Origin: a bacterium
GTDB taxonomy: Bacteria > SZUA-182
Assembly (NCBI GenBank): GCA_003230635.1
Contig: QIFF01000371.1
Location: 1 to 10,641, forward strand
DNA length: 10,641 bases
Reading direction: 5' to 3'
Positions within the stretch are counted from its first letter, which is position 1, and each line of letters begins with the position of its first letter. The position numbers and the translations under genes are program-made. This document shows, piece by piece, positions 1-6,643 of the stretch. The notes below the pieces were generated by a model. It saw nothing but the letters and a program-made list of their open reading frames with translations. It did no database searches and was not told where the DNA came from.

Positions 1-203
1 CGTACAACGGTACTGCAAGCAGGCAGCAAATGGGAAACGCCCGCTACGCTTACCAAACAAATGCGGCAGCCGCCATAAGGTTTTTTGAGCCTGGGATAAT
101 AGCATAGATTAGGAATCTTTATCCCGCAAACCTTGGCCGCTTGGAGGATACTACTGTTTTTAGGAACGGAAACAGACTTATCGTCGATTGTAAGATTAAT
201 CAT
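1..203 (-). CDS. N-terminal [2Fe-2S] domain of a NuoG/FdhA/HydA-type redox protein, partial
   Basis: This is the first 67 codons of a gene that runs off the left edge. The ATG at 203-201 is the only possible start in frame; a TAA lies in frame upstream and no good Shine-Dalgarno site is seen. The peptide begins MINLTIDDKSVSVPK and carries C34, C46, C49 and C63, a C-x11-C-x2-C-x13-C pattern. With GGCRIC before C49 and PACSTVV at C63, this is the plant-ferredoxin-like [2Fe-2S] domain found at the N-terminus of NADH dehydrogenase NuoG, of NAD(P)-linked formate dehydrogenase alpha subunits, and of [FeFe]-hydrogenases (HydA, HndD). Which of these it is cannot be told without the rest. Beside Wood-Ljungdahl genes, a formate dehydrogenase or a hydrogenase are both sensible: one makes formate for the methyl branch, the other supplies electrons. 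Domain call firm, full-length identity open. Confidence 0.8.
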   Translation of the reverse strand, partial: MINLTIDDKSVSVPKNSSILQAAKVCGIKIPNLCYYPRLKKPYGGCRICLVSVAGVSHLLPACSTVV

Positions 204-236
204 TTTGAACGCAACTCGGTAGAGGTTGAGTAAAAA

Positions 237-299
237 TTATAAAAACACAGAAGGGTATCCCGTCTTGTTCTAGAGGCAGGGCCGTCTGTGTTTTTATAA
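237..299 (-). terminator. Terminator- or attenuator-like hairpin upstream of the [2Fe-2S] gene
   Basis: Arms 237-251 and 285-299 are perfect 15-base inverted repeats (left arm ttataaaaacacaga) around a 33-base loop. On the minus strand the stem is followed at once by TTTTTA (236-231), then by the ATG at 203. This has the shape of an intrinsic terminator or leader attenuator, but the stem base is AT-rich and the loop is long, so it could equally be the end of a mobile element. Confidence 0.4.
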
Positions 300-305
300 A
301 TCGGT

Positions 306-440
306 AGGGTGCCTTGAAAAATAAGAATTTTAGTTCAATATCAAGGCATGCGAAAAATTTAACCGCAGGCATATGTTTGATATTCCGAGGATTAAATTTT
401 GAGCATAACGCAGATATTGGGCGATTTTTCAAGGTGCCCT
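306..440. repeat. 135-bp MITE-like element with 17-bp inverted ends
   Basis: The left end agggtgccttgaaaaat (306-322) pairs with atttttcaaggtgccct (424-440); 15 of 17 positions are Watson-Crick and two are G-T/T-G. Inside are interleaved inverted pairs: 337-344 with 377-384 (aatatcaa/ttgatatt) and 354-362 with 392-400 (aaaatttaa/ttaaatttt). A competing partner for 310-317 lies at 341-348. No target-site duplication is visible at the edges and no transposase frame is present. A non-autonomous element or insertion-sequence relic fits; a structured RNA cannot be excluded. Confidence 0.45.
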
Positions 441-467
441 GTATAAGAAGAGCAGGGAAAACAACCT

Positions 468-485
468 GTAGTGAATAACCTCTTT
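468..485. repeat. 18-bp direct repeat, left copy
   Basis: gtagtgaataacctcttt is identical to 1371-1388. On the minus strand both read AAA GAG GTT ATT CAC TAC (KEVIHY), the start of a HEPN-domain gene. This copy sits just after the MNT stop codon, has no start codon, and departs from HEPN sequence right after the repeat. Confidence 0.75.
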
Positions 486-488
486 CTT

Positions 489-806
489 TTATGCTATTTT
501 GATGCCGTTTTTCTTGATTTCCCACACCAGGGGGTTTTCATCGCGGAACCTCTCCGGCCGAAAGGGAATGGCCTCAATGCGGACATCTATACCCCGGCGT
601 ATCTTGCATACCAAGTCCCAGTCAGCCAATCTGTCTCCACTAAAATCGCTGGAAACCACGGCAATATCAATGTCGCTGTCAGGATGCGCCTGACCGCTGG
701 CATAAGAACCATACAAATATGCCCCCAACACCTTAAGCCCCGCTCTTTTTAGGGCTTCTATAAATTGGTCGGCAATATTTAGAGTCGTGTTTTCCCTTTG
801 AACCAT
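489..806 (-). CDS. MNT-type nucleotidyltransferase (antitoxin partner of HEPN toxins)
   Basis: The protein has 105 residues and is a minimal nucleotidyltransferase of the polymerase-beta superfamily. In HEPN/MNT modules such enzymes act as antitoxins; characterised members add AMP to the HEPN toxin. The signature is complete: G33-S34, ten residues, then D45-x-D47 (GSYASGQAHPDSDIDIAV), with a likely third metal-binding aspartate at D74 in GIDVRIEAI. The ATG at 806 follows an AGAAGG-like site and lies 17 bases after the relE stop, so it is probably co-transcribed with relBE. Its expected HEPN partner is not intact: only a 5-prime stub (1299-1397) and a six-codon scrap after its own stop (468-485) remain. 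It may be an orphan antitoxin, or may have been left behind when relBE replaced the HEPN body. Family assignment is firm; present role is inferred. Confidence 0.88.
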   Translation of the reverse strand: MVQRENTTLNIADQFIEALKRAGLKVLGAYLYGSYASGQAHPDSDIDIAVVSSDFSGDRLADWDLVCKIRRGIDVRIEAIPFRPERFRDENPLVWEIKKNGIKIA

Positions 807-823
807 CCGGCTTGCCTTCTACT

Positions 824-1075
824 TTACCTATAAGCTTCTTTCCTGCTCTTAATCCGATATATACGGATTGTTTTGGTCTTGTCATTTACCGTGTAAAGGA
901 TACGATAACCCCCGGCTCTAATCCTATATCCGTCAACGCCAGCTAATTTCTTGCACCCGTGTGGTCGGGGGTTCTGTGACAAGAACAAGATTTTTTCGTC
1001 AATGTTTCGGAGGAATTTAGTTGGTATTGCCTCAAGCTCTTTCTCAACCTTCTTCTCAAGCAGCAGCTTATACAT
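824..1075 (-). CDS. relE: RelE/ParE-family toxin (mRNA interferase-like)
   Basis: This 83-residue protein is of the RelE/ParE superfamily. The N-terminal helical part MYKLLLEKKVEKELEAIP is followed by the core strands GYRIRAGGYRILYTVND and a C-terminal TIRIYRIKSRKEAYR. The pattern of a basic strand, R-x-R and a terminal basic/tyrosine patch is that of RelE toxins that cut mRNA at the ribosome. I chose the ATG at 1075; it shares one base with the relB stop (TGATG), and an AAAGGT site lies upstream inside relB. A TTG one codon earlier is possible but less likely. It sits directly behind its antitoxin, the usual order. RelE and ParE cannot be separated by eye, so ribosome-dependent RNase activity is inferred rather than a gyrase target. 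Confidence 0.88.
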   Translation of the reverse strand: MYKLLLEKKVEKELEAIPTKFLRNIDEKILFLSQNPRPHGCKKLAGVDGYRIRAGGYRILYTVNDKTKTIRIYRIKSRKEAYR

Positions 1076-1287
1076 CAAAGCTTACCTTTGGAAGTCAACC
1101 GCTTTCTTACCCTGGCATATTCAACAAAACCCTCTGCCTCTTGCACCGCCTGCTTCAAATCCAGGGAATCCTCCATTCCCTCTATCATTTCCTGCAAGCG
1201 GTGGTATTCTTTAATATCAAGAATTACCCCCGTTTTGCCTCCCTTTTCATTGGTGATATATTGCTTTACTTCTATTTGCTGGAGCAT
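1075..1287 (-). CDS. relB: RelB/Phd-type antitoxin
   Basis: This short acidic protein of about 70 residues begins MLQQIEVKQYITNEKGGKTG. The segment VILDIKEYHRLQEMIEGMED is typical of RelB/Phd-fold antitoxins: a strand used for DNA binding by the dimer, then a helix, then a charged tail that wraps the toxin. An ATG five codons upstream (1302) is in frame but lacks a ribosome site; the ATG at 1287 has GAGGAA about seven bases upstream, so I prefer it. It would neutralise the RelE-like protein that follows, with stop and start overlapping by one base, and probably represses its own promoter. That promoter would have to lie near the hairpin at 1312-1336 or within the HEPN stub; no clear -35/-10 pair was found. 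Family confident, exact RelB versus Phd subtype less so. Confidence 0.83.
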   Translation of the reverse strand: MLQQIEVKQYITNEKGGKTGVILDIKEYHRLQEMIEGMEDSLDLKQAVQEAEGFVEYARVRKRLTSKGKL

Positions 1288-1311
1288 TGTATTTTTCCTC
1301 ATGGTTCAATT

Positions 1312-1336
1312 GTAGGGTGGGCATAGCCCACCCTGC
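1312..1336. repeat. Palindromic hairpin, dispersed-repeat type
   Basis: Arms 1312-1322 and 1326-1336 form an 11-bp stem (one T-G pair) around the loop ATA, with core gggtgggcatagcccaccc. No T-run follows on either strand, so this is not a standard intrinsic terminator. GTAGGGTGGGC...GCCCACC palindromes are known as dispersed intergenic repeats in many bacteria. This copy sits exactly where the HEPN stub loses similarity, so it marks or caused the break. Confidence 0.65.
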
Positions 1337-1370
1337 CTACTCTTATATCATCCTCAGCCGAGGTCAGCCA

Positions 1371-1388
1371 GTAGTGAATAACCTCTTT
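1371..1388. repeat. 18-bp direct repeat, right copy
   Basis: Identical to 468-485 and lying inside the HEPN stub, codons 4-9 (KEVIHY). The two copies bracket a segment of 885 bases that holds MNT, relE, relB and the hairpin. Confidence 0.75.
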
Positions 1389-1422
1389 TACGTTCATGTC
1401 AATCCTGTCAAAATTTATTTCC

Positions 1423-3666
1423 TCAAAACATCGGCTCCATTTCCAGAGCGGGATGGCCTACTTTTCCTAAAAATTCGATCACTTCTTCCTCGGTAGTAGC
1501 CACATCTTCATCAGCAATCATATCCAGCAGTTTTTCCAGCCCCAAATCCTTGGCCCGTTTTTCCAGCAGGCTGCGGATTTCATCCTTGAGCATTTTGGGC
1601 ATCCAGACCACCCGCTTAAGCCCCCCTTCACTCAGGATGTATTTACTGCTGCCGATATAATACTTGCTGTGCCCTATAAATCCCGGGGTTTGCAAGCCGC
1701 CGCCCACCGAGCCGGCCATGGTGGAAAACTTCATTCCCGAGGGGGTCATTTCCGGATACTCGCGGTTTACAATCATTACCCCGTTGGTCATAGGCAAGAT
1801 TGCGGTGATACATTCAAAGCAGCCGCAGGAGGTCATGGGGTCTTCCATCATGCTGTAAGCGTTAAAGCGTTCAATGTTGTTGCGTGAGGCCTGATAGATG
1901 AACTCGTTGATTCCCTTCCATTGCCCCTTGGTCGGGTCAAGGACTTCCCCCTTGCTGATGGGCTGGTTCGGGCCGGTAGGCTCGATTTGATGGGCGGCTT
2001 TGCCGTCCAGCCAGCCATAGGCCCCGCAGAGGCCGCTGCGCTCCGGGGTAATCACGCAAACATGGTTGGGGGCGAAGGACTGACACAGAGTGCAGGAGTA
2101 AAAGGTCTCCACCGATTCATCGGTCAGCGAGCCCAGACGCTCATCACGGTAGTGATAAACGGCGCGCGCCTCTTCACGCAGCCTTTCCACGTCTTCCTGC
2201 TTGGTATAGATTTTGACCTGTACTTTATCCAAAATCTTGCCGTATTCGCCGTGGAACTTGGCGTGGATAATCTGTCCCAGGTGAGAGAACTTGAAGCCGG
2301 CTTTTTTGCCTTCCTTGCTGATTCGCACCCAATTGGTATCCCGCTGCCCCATGTGGAAGACTCCCTGGGCAGCATTAAACAGGCGATGTATCTGGCGCTC
2401 CAAAATGGGCTCAAAGTCGGACTGCATCTCACGGCCGGCCACCTCTACCCAAACTCCGAAGGGAACAGCGGTGCCTTCGGGCACCTGGTCAATCTCCGGC
2501 CCGATCACTTCCACCTTGCCGTCCTCCACCCCATTCAATTCCCTGGTGGTAACAAATTCAAAGGTCGGCGAGCGGTTGCCTCCCATTTCGCAGTACATGT
2601 CGTCCTTGCGAATGCGCTCACCCTCAAAGGCCGGGCCATAGGCCACCGGCACCGGCACCTTGCTGATTTGCACCTTCAGCCCGCGCACCTCAATGGCTTT
2701 GGCCACAATCTTGTCGTGGGGAATTCCCGTACCGCCGGAAACCACATGCTCATAAGTACAGACCCCGGTGGGCAGGATTTCAGGTATGCCGATGTCGGCA
2801 ATGGTGGGGAAGCCGAAATTAATCGCTCCCGCCGCCTGGGCGTATTTCTCATCATCCAGCAAGGCTCCCGGGGCAGCGTCCTTGTCCTCACCCAGGGCCA
2901 GGACAAAGGCAAAGATGCGGTTTTTGTTATACAATAGATTACGGCGGAAATCCCCGGGCTGAACCCCCCCAAAGGATAAAGCGGCGCGGGCGGCAAAACC
3001 CAGGGCAAACACAGTGGCGGTAATATCCTTGCCAAAGGGCACCAGGCGCGTTTCCCAGCCCAACTGCACACCTTCCCGGCGCAACTGCTCGGCAAAGCTT
3101 ACCCCCTCGGTTTCCGAAGACATAAAAATGTACAGGTTCTTTTGCTGCAACTCGCGGGCGATTTTGACTGCGGTTTTAGAGTCCGGAGCAGCCCCCACAA
3201 TGGCGGCAAAACCCGGAGCGGTACCGTCCACAAACTCAATTCCGCGCTTGCGCATGATAATGTCATCCGCCGCCCCCAGCCAGAAATTGCCCTCCTCCGG
3301 GCAGTTCTCCGCTATTACATAGGGAACAGGGTCTTCCAGATACTTGAGAACCTCAATCACCTCGTCGACAAACAGGGTTGCCATGCCCGCATCCAGGGTG
3401 TTTCCCAGGTAGGGCAGCCAGACATGCTCACTGGGCTTGGGGGGCAGTAATGATTTGGCACGCTCAATTACCGGGGCTAAATCACCAATTTTTCTGGTTT
3501 CCATCCCGGTCATAGCCTGAACAACCGGCAGAAAATAGCCGCTATTGGGGAATTCCACCACTTTATCCGGGCCGTGAATTTCCAGCGCACTCTTATAGGC
3601 GTCCTCGGCACGCTTGACGAGCTTATAAGCGCCGCGAATGGCCGCTGAGGCAATGATTTTTGACAT
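1423..3666 (-). CDS. acsB: Acetyl-CoA synthase, CODH/ACS beta subunit
   Basis: AcsB condenses a methyl group from the corrinoid iron-sulfur protein with CO from CODH and with CoA, making acetyl-CoA at its nickel-containing A-cluster in the cytoplasm. The 747 residues match the length of bacterial AcsB (the Moorella enzyme has 729). All A-cluster ligands are present: C525, C528, C537 and C547 bind the [4Fe-4S] unit (FYSCTLCQSFAPNHVC), and C614-G-C616 (MTSCGCFECI) is the distal nickel site. The spacing equals that of Moorella C506/509/518/528/595/597. The conserved DMYCEMGGNRSPTFE segment lies near 356-370. The start at 3666 has an excellent AAGGAGG site (3675-3681) eight bases upstream, 21 bases after the acs stop. 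It is the best preserved enzyme in the window and appears functional. The operon seems to stop here, as a toxin-antitoxin patch follows. An archaeal-type Cdh subunit is excluded by the full-length bacterial architecture. Confidence 0.97.
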   Translation of the reverse strand: MSKIIASAAIRGAYKLVKRAEDAYKSALEIHGPDKVVEFPNSGYFLPVVQAMTGMETRKIGDLAPVIERAKSLLPPKPSEHVWLPYLGNTLDAGMATLFVDEVIEVLKYLEDPVPYVIAENCPEEGNFWLGAADDIIMRKRGIEFVDGTAPGFAAIVGAAPDSKTAVKIARELQQKNLYIFMSSETEGVSFAEQLRREGVQLGWETRLVPFGKDITATVFALGFAARAALSFGGVQPGDFRRNLLYNKNRIFAFVLALGEDKDAAPGALLDDEKYAQAAGAINFGFPTIADIGIPEILPTGVCTYEHVVSGGTGIPHDKIVAKAIEVRGLKVQISKVPVPVAYGPAFEGERIRKDDMYCEMGGNRSPTFEFVTTRELNGVEDGKVEVIGPEIDQVPEGTAVPFGVWVEVAGREMQSDFEPILERQIHRLFNAAQGVFHMGQRDTNWVRISKEGKKAGFKFSHLGQIIHAKFHGEYGKILDKVQVKIYTKQEDVERLREEARAVYHYRDERLGSLTDESVETFYSCTLCQSFAPNHVCVITPERSGLCGAYGWLDGKAAHQIEPTGPNQPISKGEVLDPTKGQWKGINEFIYQASRNNIERFNAYSMMEDPMTSCGCFECITAILPMTNGVMIVNREYPEMTPSGMKFSTMAGSVGGGLQTPGFIGHSKYYIGSSKYILSEGGLKRVVWMPKMLKDEIRSLLEKRAKDLGLEKLLDMIADEDVATTEEEVIEFLGKVGHPALEMEPMF

Positions 3667-3687
3667 ACAGTAAACCTCCTTGAATTG

Positions 3688-5619
3688 TCAGTTGATTCTG
3701 TCCCTGACCAGTTCCTCCACCACACCCGGGTCGGCCAGGGTGCTGGTGTCGCCTATATCTTGCTCAGCGGCGGCGATTTTCTTCAAAATACGGCGCATGA
3801 TTTTTCCGCTGCGAGTCTTGGGCAGGGCATCGGCGAATTGAATCTTATCCGGCTTGGCGATTGGCCCAATTTCCTTGGCTACGTGCGCACGCAGTTCTTG
3901 AATCAGCGCCGGGGTTTTTTCCTGCCCCGTCTTCAGGGTTACAAAGGCGTATAGCCCTTGTCCCTTAATCTCGTGGGGCATGGGCACTACCGCCGCCTCG
4001 GCTACAGCCGGATGGCTGACCAGGGCGCTTTCTACCTCCGCAGTACCAATCCGGTGGCCGGAGATGTTGATTACATCGTCAATCCGCCCCATTAGCCAGA
4101 AATCGCCGTCTTCGTCTATGCGCGCCCCGTCCCCGGCAAAATACACTCCCGGAAAGCGGCTGAAATAAGTTTCTTTGTAACGCTGGTCATCGCCCCAGAT
4201 GGTGCGGGCGATTCCCGGCCAGGAGCGCTTGATCACCAGGTAGCCGCCCTCGTTGGTGTCCGCCTCTGAACCGTCCTCGCGCAGCACCGCCGGTATTACC
4301 CCTGGAAAGGGGCGGTTGGCTGAGCCGGGTTTCAGGGTGTGCGCACCGGGCAGGGGAGTGATTAGAATTCCCCCGGTTTCGGTCTGCCACCAGGTGTCCA
4401 CGATGGGGCAGCGTTCCTTACCTACTACCTTGAAATACCACATCCAGGCCTCAGGGTTAATCGGTTCTCCCACTGTGCCCAGTAATCTTAAACTGGACAA
4501 ATCACGCCCATTGACCCAATCATCGCCGTTCTTGGCAATAGCCCGGATGGCGGTAGGGGCGGTATAAAAGATGGTTACACCGTATTTCTCCACCACCTGC
4601 CAGAACCTGTCCGGGGCGGGATAGCTGGGCACTCCCTCAAACATAAGGGTAGTTGCCCCGTTGGCCAGGGGGCCATAGACAATATAGCTGTGCCCGGTAA
4701 TCCAGCCGATGTCGGCGGTGCACCAGTAAACATCCTCGTCTTTTATATCAAAAATCCATTTAACGCCGGTGGTATGCAGCAACCCCTTGGGTTTGCCGGT
4801 GGTGCCGCTGGTGTATAAGATAAAGAGCGGGTCTTCCGCCTCCATTACCTCGGCCTCGCAGATATGGCTGCTCAGAGCCATTTCCTCATGCCACCAGCTA
4901 TCGCGTCCTGCTTGCCAATCAACCTGGTTGCCGGCCCGCCTGACCACAATCACCGCTTCCACGCTGGAGGTGTTTTTCAGGGCTTCATCCACATTACCTT
5001 TTAAGGGGATTACTTTACCTGCCCGCAGGCTGCCGTCGCTGGTAATCACCAGCTTAGCCTGGCAATCGTTAACCCTGTCCTGTATGGATAGGGCGCTGAA
5101 TCCGCCGAAGATGATGCTGTGAATCGCCCCGATACGGGTGCAGGCCAGCATGGCAATCGCCAGCTCGGGAATCATGGGCAGATAAATGCAAACCCGGTCG
5201 CCGCGCTGCACGCCCTTGCTTTTTAAGACATTGGCAAAGCGGCAGACCTCATGGTGCAGTTGCTGATAAGTAAGAATTCGGCTGTCTTCCTCCGGCTCGC
5301 CCTGCCAGATAATGGCGGCCTTATTCTTGCGCCAGGTCTTTAAATGGCGGTCTAAGCAGTTATAGGAAACGTTGAGCCTGCCCCCTTCAAACCAGTTTCC
5401 GAAGGAGGGCTGTGTCTCCCGAAAGACCTTATCCCATCTTTGAAACCAGCATAATTGCTCGGCCGCTTTCCCCCAGAAATCCTCCGGCGACTTTACAGAG
5501 GGCTGGTAAATCTGCTCGTACTGCTGTTGGCTCTGGATATAGGCCCTGTCCCTGGACGCCCAGGACAAATCTATCTTGCGTGTTTCCGCCTGCATGGAAG
5601 TAATGGTTTTTTCGGACAT
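3688..5619 (-). CDS. acs: AMP-forming acetyl-CoA synthetase with an internal deletion
   Basis: Acs activates acetate with ATP and CoA, through acetyl-AMP, to acetyl-CoA plus AMP and pyrophosphate. The 643 residues cover the whole family length: the P-loop [11 protein letters not shown] (269-279), the acetate-pocket and adenylate motif [10 protein letters not shown] (408-417), the hinge region [20 protein letters not shown] (493-512), and the acetylatable catalytic lysine in PKTRSGK (K606). The start at 5619 has AAGGAG (5628-5633) eight bases upstream. One oddity: after LLHTTG (280-285) the family has roughly ten more residues (G-Y-L...Y-A-x-T) before K-W-V/I-F-D; here HTTG is followed by V-KWIFD, an in-frame loss of about nine residues in a strongly conserved segment. 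Activity is therefore uncertain. The gene lies between CODH and acsB, linking acetate activation to the acetyl-CoA pathway. Propionyl-CoA synthetase is a close relative, but acetate is favoured by the [10 protein letters not shown] motif. Confidence 0.93.
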   Translation of the reverse strand: MSEKTITSMQAETRKIDLSWASRDRAYIQSQQQYEQIYQPSVKSPEDFWGKAAEQLCWFQRWDKVFRETQPSFGNWFEGGRLNVSYNCLDRHLKTWRKNKAAIIWQGEPEEDSRILTYQQLHHEVCRFANVLKSKGVQRGDRVCIYLPMIPELAIAMLACTRIGAIHSIIFGGFSALSIQDRVNDCQAKLVITSDGSLRAGKVIPLKGNVDEALKNTSSVEAVIVVRRAGNQVDWQAGRDSWWHEEMALSSHICEAEVMEAEDPLFILYTSGTTGKPKGLLHTTGVKWIFDIKDEDVYWCTADIGWITGHSYIVYGPLANGATTLMFEGVPSYPAPDRFWQVVEKYGVTIFYTAPTAIRAIAKNGDDWVNGRDLSSLRLLGTVGEPINPEAWMWYFKVVGKERCPIVDTWWQTETGGILITPLPGAHTLKPGSANRPFPGVIPAVLREDGSEADTNEGGYLVIKRSWPGIARTIWGDDQRYKETYFSRFPGVYFAGDGARIDEDGDFWLMGRIDDVINISGHRIGTAEVESALVSHPAVAEAAVVPMPHEIKGQGLYAFVTLKTGQEKTPALIQELRAHVAKEIGPIAKPDKIQFADALPKTRSGKIMRRILKKIAAAEQDIGDTSTLADPGVVEELVRDRIN

Positions 5620-5639
5620 GGGATTGGCTCCTTTTTATT

Positions 5640-5664
5640 GTTGGGTTTCGTCCCTCAACCCAAC
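5640..5664. repeat. Palindromic hairpin between the nuclease-like gene and acs
   Basis: gttgggtt (5640-5647) pairs with aacccaac (5657-5664) around a nine-base loop. On the minus strand the unit reads GTAGGTTGGGTTGAGG...AAACCCAAC, a shape I know as a dispersed intergenic palindrome in many bacterial genomes. It fills most of the 53 bases between the two genes and ends just upstream of the acs ribosome site. No T-run follows, so it is more likely a repeat than a terminator; it could still modulate read-through into acs. Confidence 0.6.
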
Positions 5665-5672
5665 CTACGCCG

Positions 5673-6608
5673 CTATTTGGTTATAAGGCGGTATCGTTTT
5701 AAGGGTTCAATTATCTCAAAAATAAGTTTATCTCCAACCTTAATTTCAGGATGTTTCTCGTACCATTTTTTGAGATTACCAACCCAATGGCCTGCTTGTG
5801 GGTCTCCTGTTAGGGTTCCCTTAGGAGCGCAGCTTATGTAAGTTGTTATTTCTCCAATAGCTGTTTCTAGGATAAAAGGTGCTTTGAAACCGGGAAAGTC
5901 CCCTCTATATTTTTTTGGAATATAAAAGCCATAGCCATATTCTGTCATCCACGATTTACGGATTTCAAGTTCAATAAATCTATCAGGTGGTTTAGTTTTG
6001 TTCTCTTTAGGTTCAATCGCCTTTTCAGAAATTATCGGTTCAAACAAATGAGCGTGAACTTCCAAGCCAACTCCTTCTCTTTCAAAGGTCATAAACTCTA
6101 CAAGCTTAGTTTCTCCAATAGGGAATTTTACCTCTTTTAGTTCTTCGGTTATCTTATCAATTATAATGACCAATATAGGGTCTTTAAAAATAAGATTTGC
6201 GATAAAATGATGGAGCTCATCTGAACCAATCGTTTTTCTCAAACGCGCCGCTTTAACAACATCATTCTTAATGTCATTATAAATAGCATTGATGATATTA
6301 TGGCGGGTTGATGAGTTCTTTATCCCGTTGATAAATTTATTAATCTGAGGAACTATATGTCCATATACTGAATGAGATGCTAACTCAATTTCAACAACAT
6401 ACCACTGGGGTCTTCCTGAGAACGAAATTACGAGAGCATCCGGGATTGAACCAACTCCGGCTTGAGATTTAATTTTTTGCTTTGAATTGAACCAAATAGA
6501 ATCATTACCAAAAATATCATGGGAATGTTCACTAACCATTCTTTCAAACTTATCTTCTAAGGATGGAACCCATAACTTATACTTCACATTATCAATAATT
6601 AATCTCAT
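5673..6608 (-). CDS. Unrecognised protein: PD-(D/E)XK-like N-terminal half, B3-like C-terminal half
   Basis: I do not recognise this 311-residue protein as a named family. The N-terminal half contains SIPDALV (D57), then a strand WYVVEIELASH (E73, E75) and QI at 88-89. An aspartate, then E-x-E/K at the end of a strand, then a Q in the next helix is the core layout of PD-(D/E)XK nuclease folds, here with glutamate where lysine is usual. A charged linker (about 190-210, EPKENKTKPPD) joins a C-terminal half: FIELEIRKSW, KAPFILETAIGEITTYIS, LKKWYEKHPEIKVGDKLIFE and YRL. This resembles the B3/EcoRII-N type of DNA-binding barrel or a related beta-barrel. A restriction-type or regulatory DNA-binding enzyme is my inference. 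Start at 6608 (ATG, weak GGAAA site). It is strongly AT-rich (19 G/C in 6121-6180, against 34 in 4021-4080 within acs), suggesting acquisition together with the adjacent HEPN/MNT pair. Confidence 0.75.
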   Translation of the reverse strand: MRLIIDNVKYKLWVPSLEDKFERMVSEHSHDIFGNDSIWFNSKQKIKSQAGVGSIPDALVISFSGRPQWYVVEIELASHSVYGHIVPQINKFINGIKNSSTRHNIINAIYNDIKNDVVKAARLRKTIGSDELHHFIANLIFKDPILVIIIDKITEELKEVKFPIGETKLVEFMTFEREGVGLEVHAHLFEPIISEKAIEPKENKTKPPDRFIELEIRKSWMTEYGYGFYIPKKYRGDFPGFKAPFILETAIGEITTYISCAPKGTLTGDPQAGHWVGNLKKWYEKHPEIKVGDKLIFEIIEPLKRYRLITK

Positions 6609-6643
6609 GTTTATCTGTTTCCAATCCTATTCAATTACCAAAT

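Larger units (their letters stand above)
204..467. other. Non-coding region with nested inverted repeats
   Basis: No convincing gene lies here. A minus-strand open frame across 196-525 has no family resemblance and is crossed by inverted repeats. The stretch holds two separate structures, a 15-bp inverted repeat (237-299) and a 135-bp element bounded by 17-bp inverted arms (306-440). It is AT-rich and lies directly upstream of the [2Fe-2S] protein, so it may be that gene's leader, a small non-autonomous mobile element, or both. No promoter boxes could be placed with confidence. Confidence 0.6.
1299..1397 (-). pseudogene. 5-prime stub of a HEPN-domain gene, truncated by a hairpin repeat
   Basis: The ATG at 1397, with an AGGA-type ribosome site, opens 20 codons that read MNVKEVIHYWLTSAEDDIRV. 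This matches the start of the intact HEPN protein at 6937-7326 (LAEKIDYWLDIAEYDL) in spacing and key residues: the YWL, AE and D/L positions of the first HEPN helix. After codon 20 the frame enters the palindrome at 1312-1336, and it ends at a TGA at 1299-1301, giving 32 codons. The rest of the HEPN domain, including the catalytic R-x4-6-H region, is missing. The MNT gene that would normally accompany it is still present at 489-806, with relBE in between. I infer that relBE plus the hairpin replaced the body of a former HEPN-MNT pair. Too short to be functional as a toxin. Confidence 0.72.

Noticed and set aside
306..440. Complete insertion sequence
   Set aside because: Only 135 bp, no transposase frame and no target-site duplication at the edges.
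196..525. 109-residue open frame on the minus strand
   Set aside because: It spans two inverted repeats and the end of MNT, lacks a ribosome site, and resembles nothing; the [2Fe-2S] gene starts inside it in another frame.
1312..1336. Intrinsic terminator for acsB
   Set aside because: The stem is strong but there is no T-run on the minus strand after it, and the sequence type is a dispersed palindrome.
1921..2937. 338-residue open frame on the plus strand
   Set aside because: It lies wholly antisense to acsB, has no family resemblance, and is explained by the codon bias of the well-conserved gene on the other strand.
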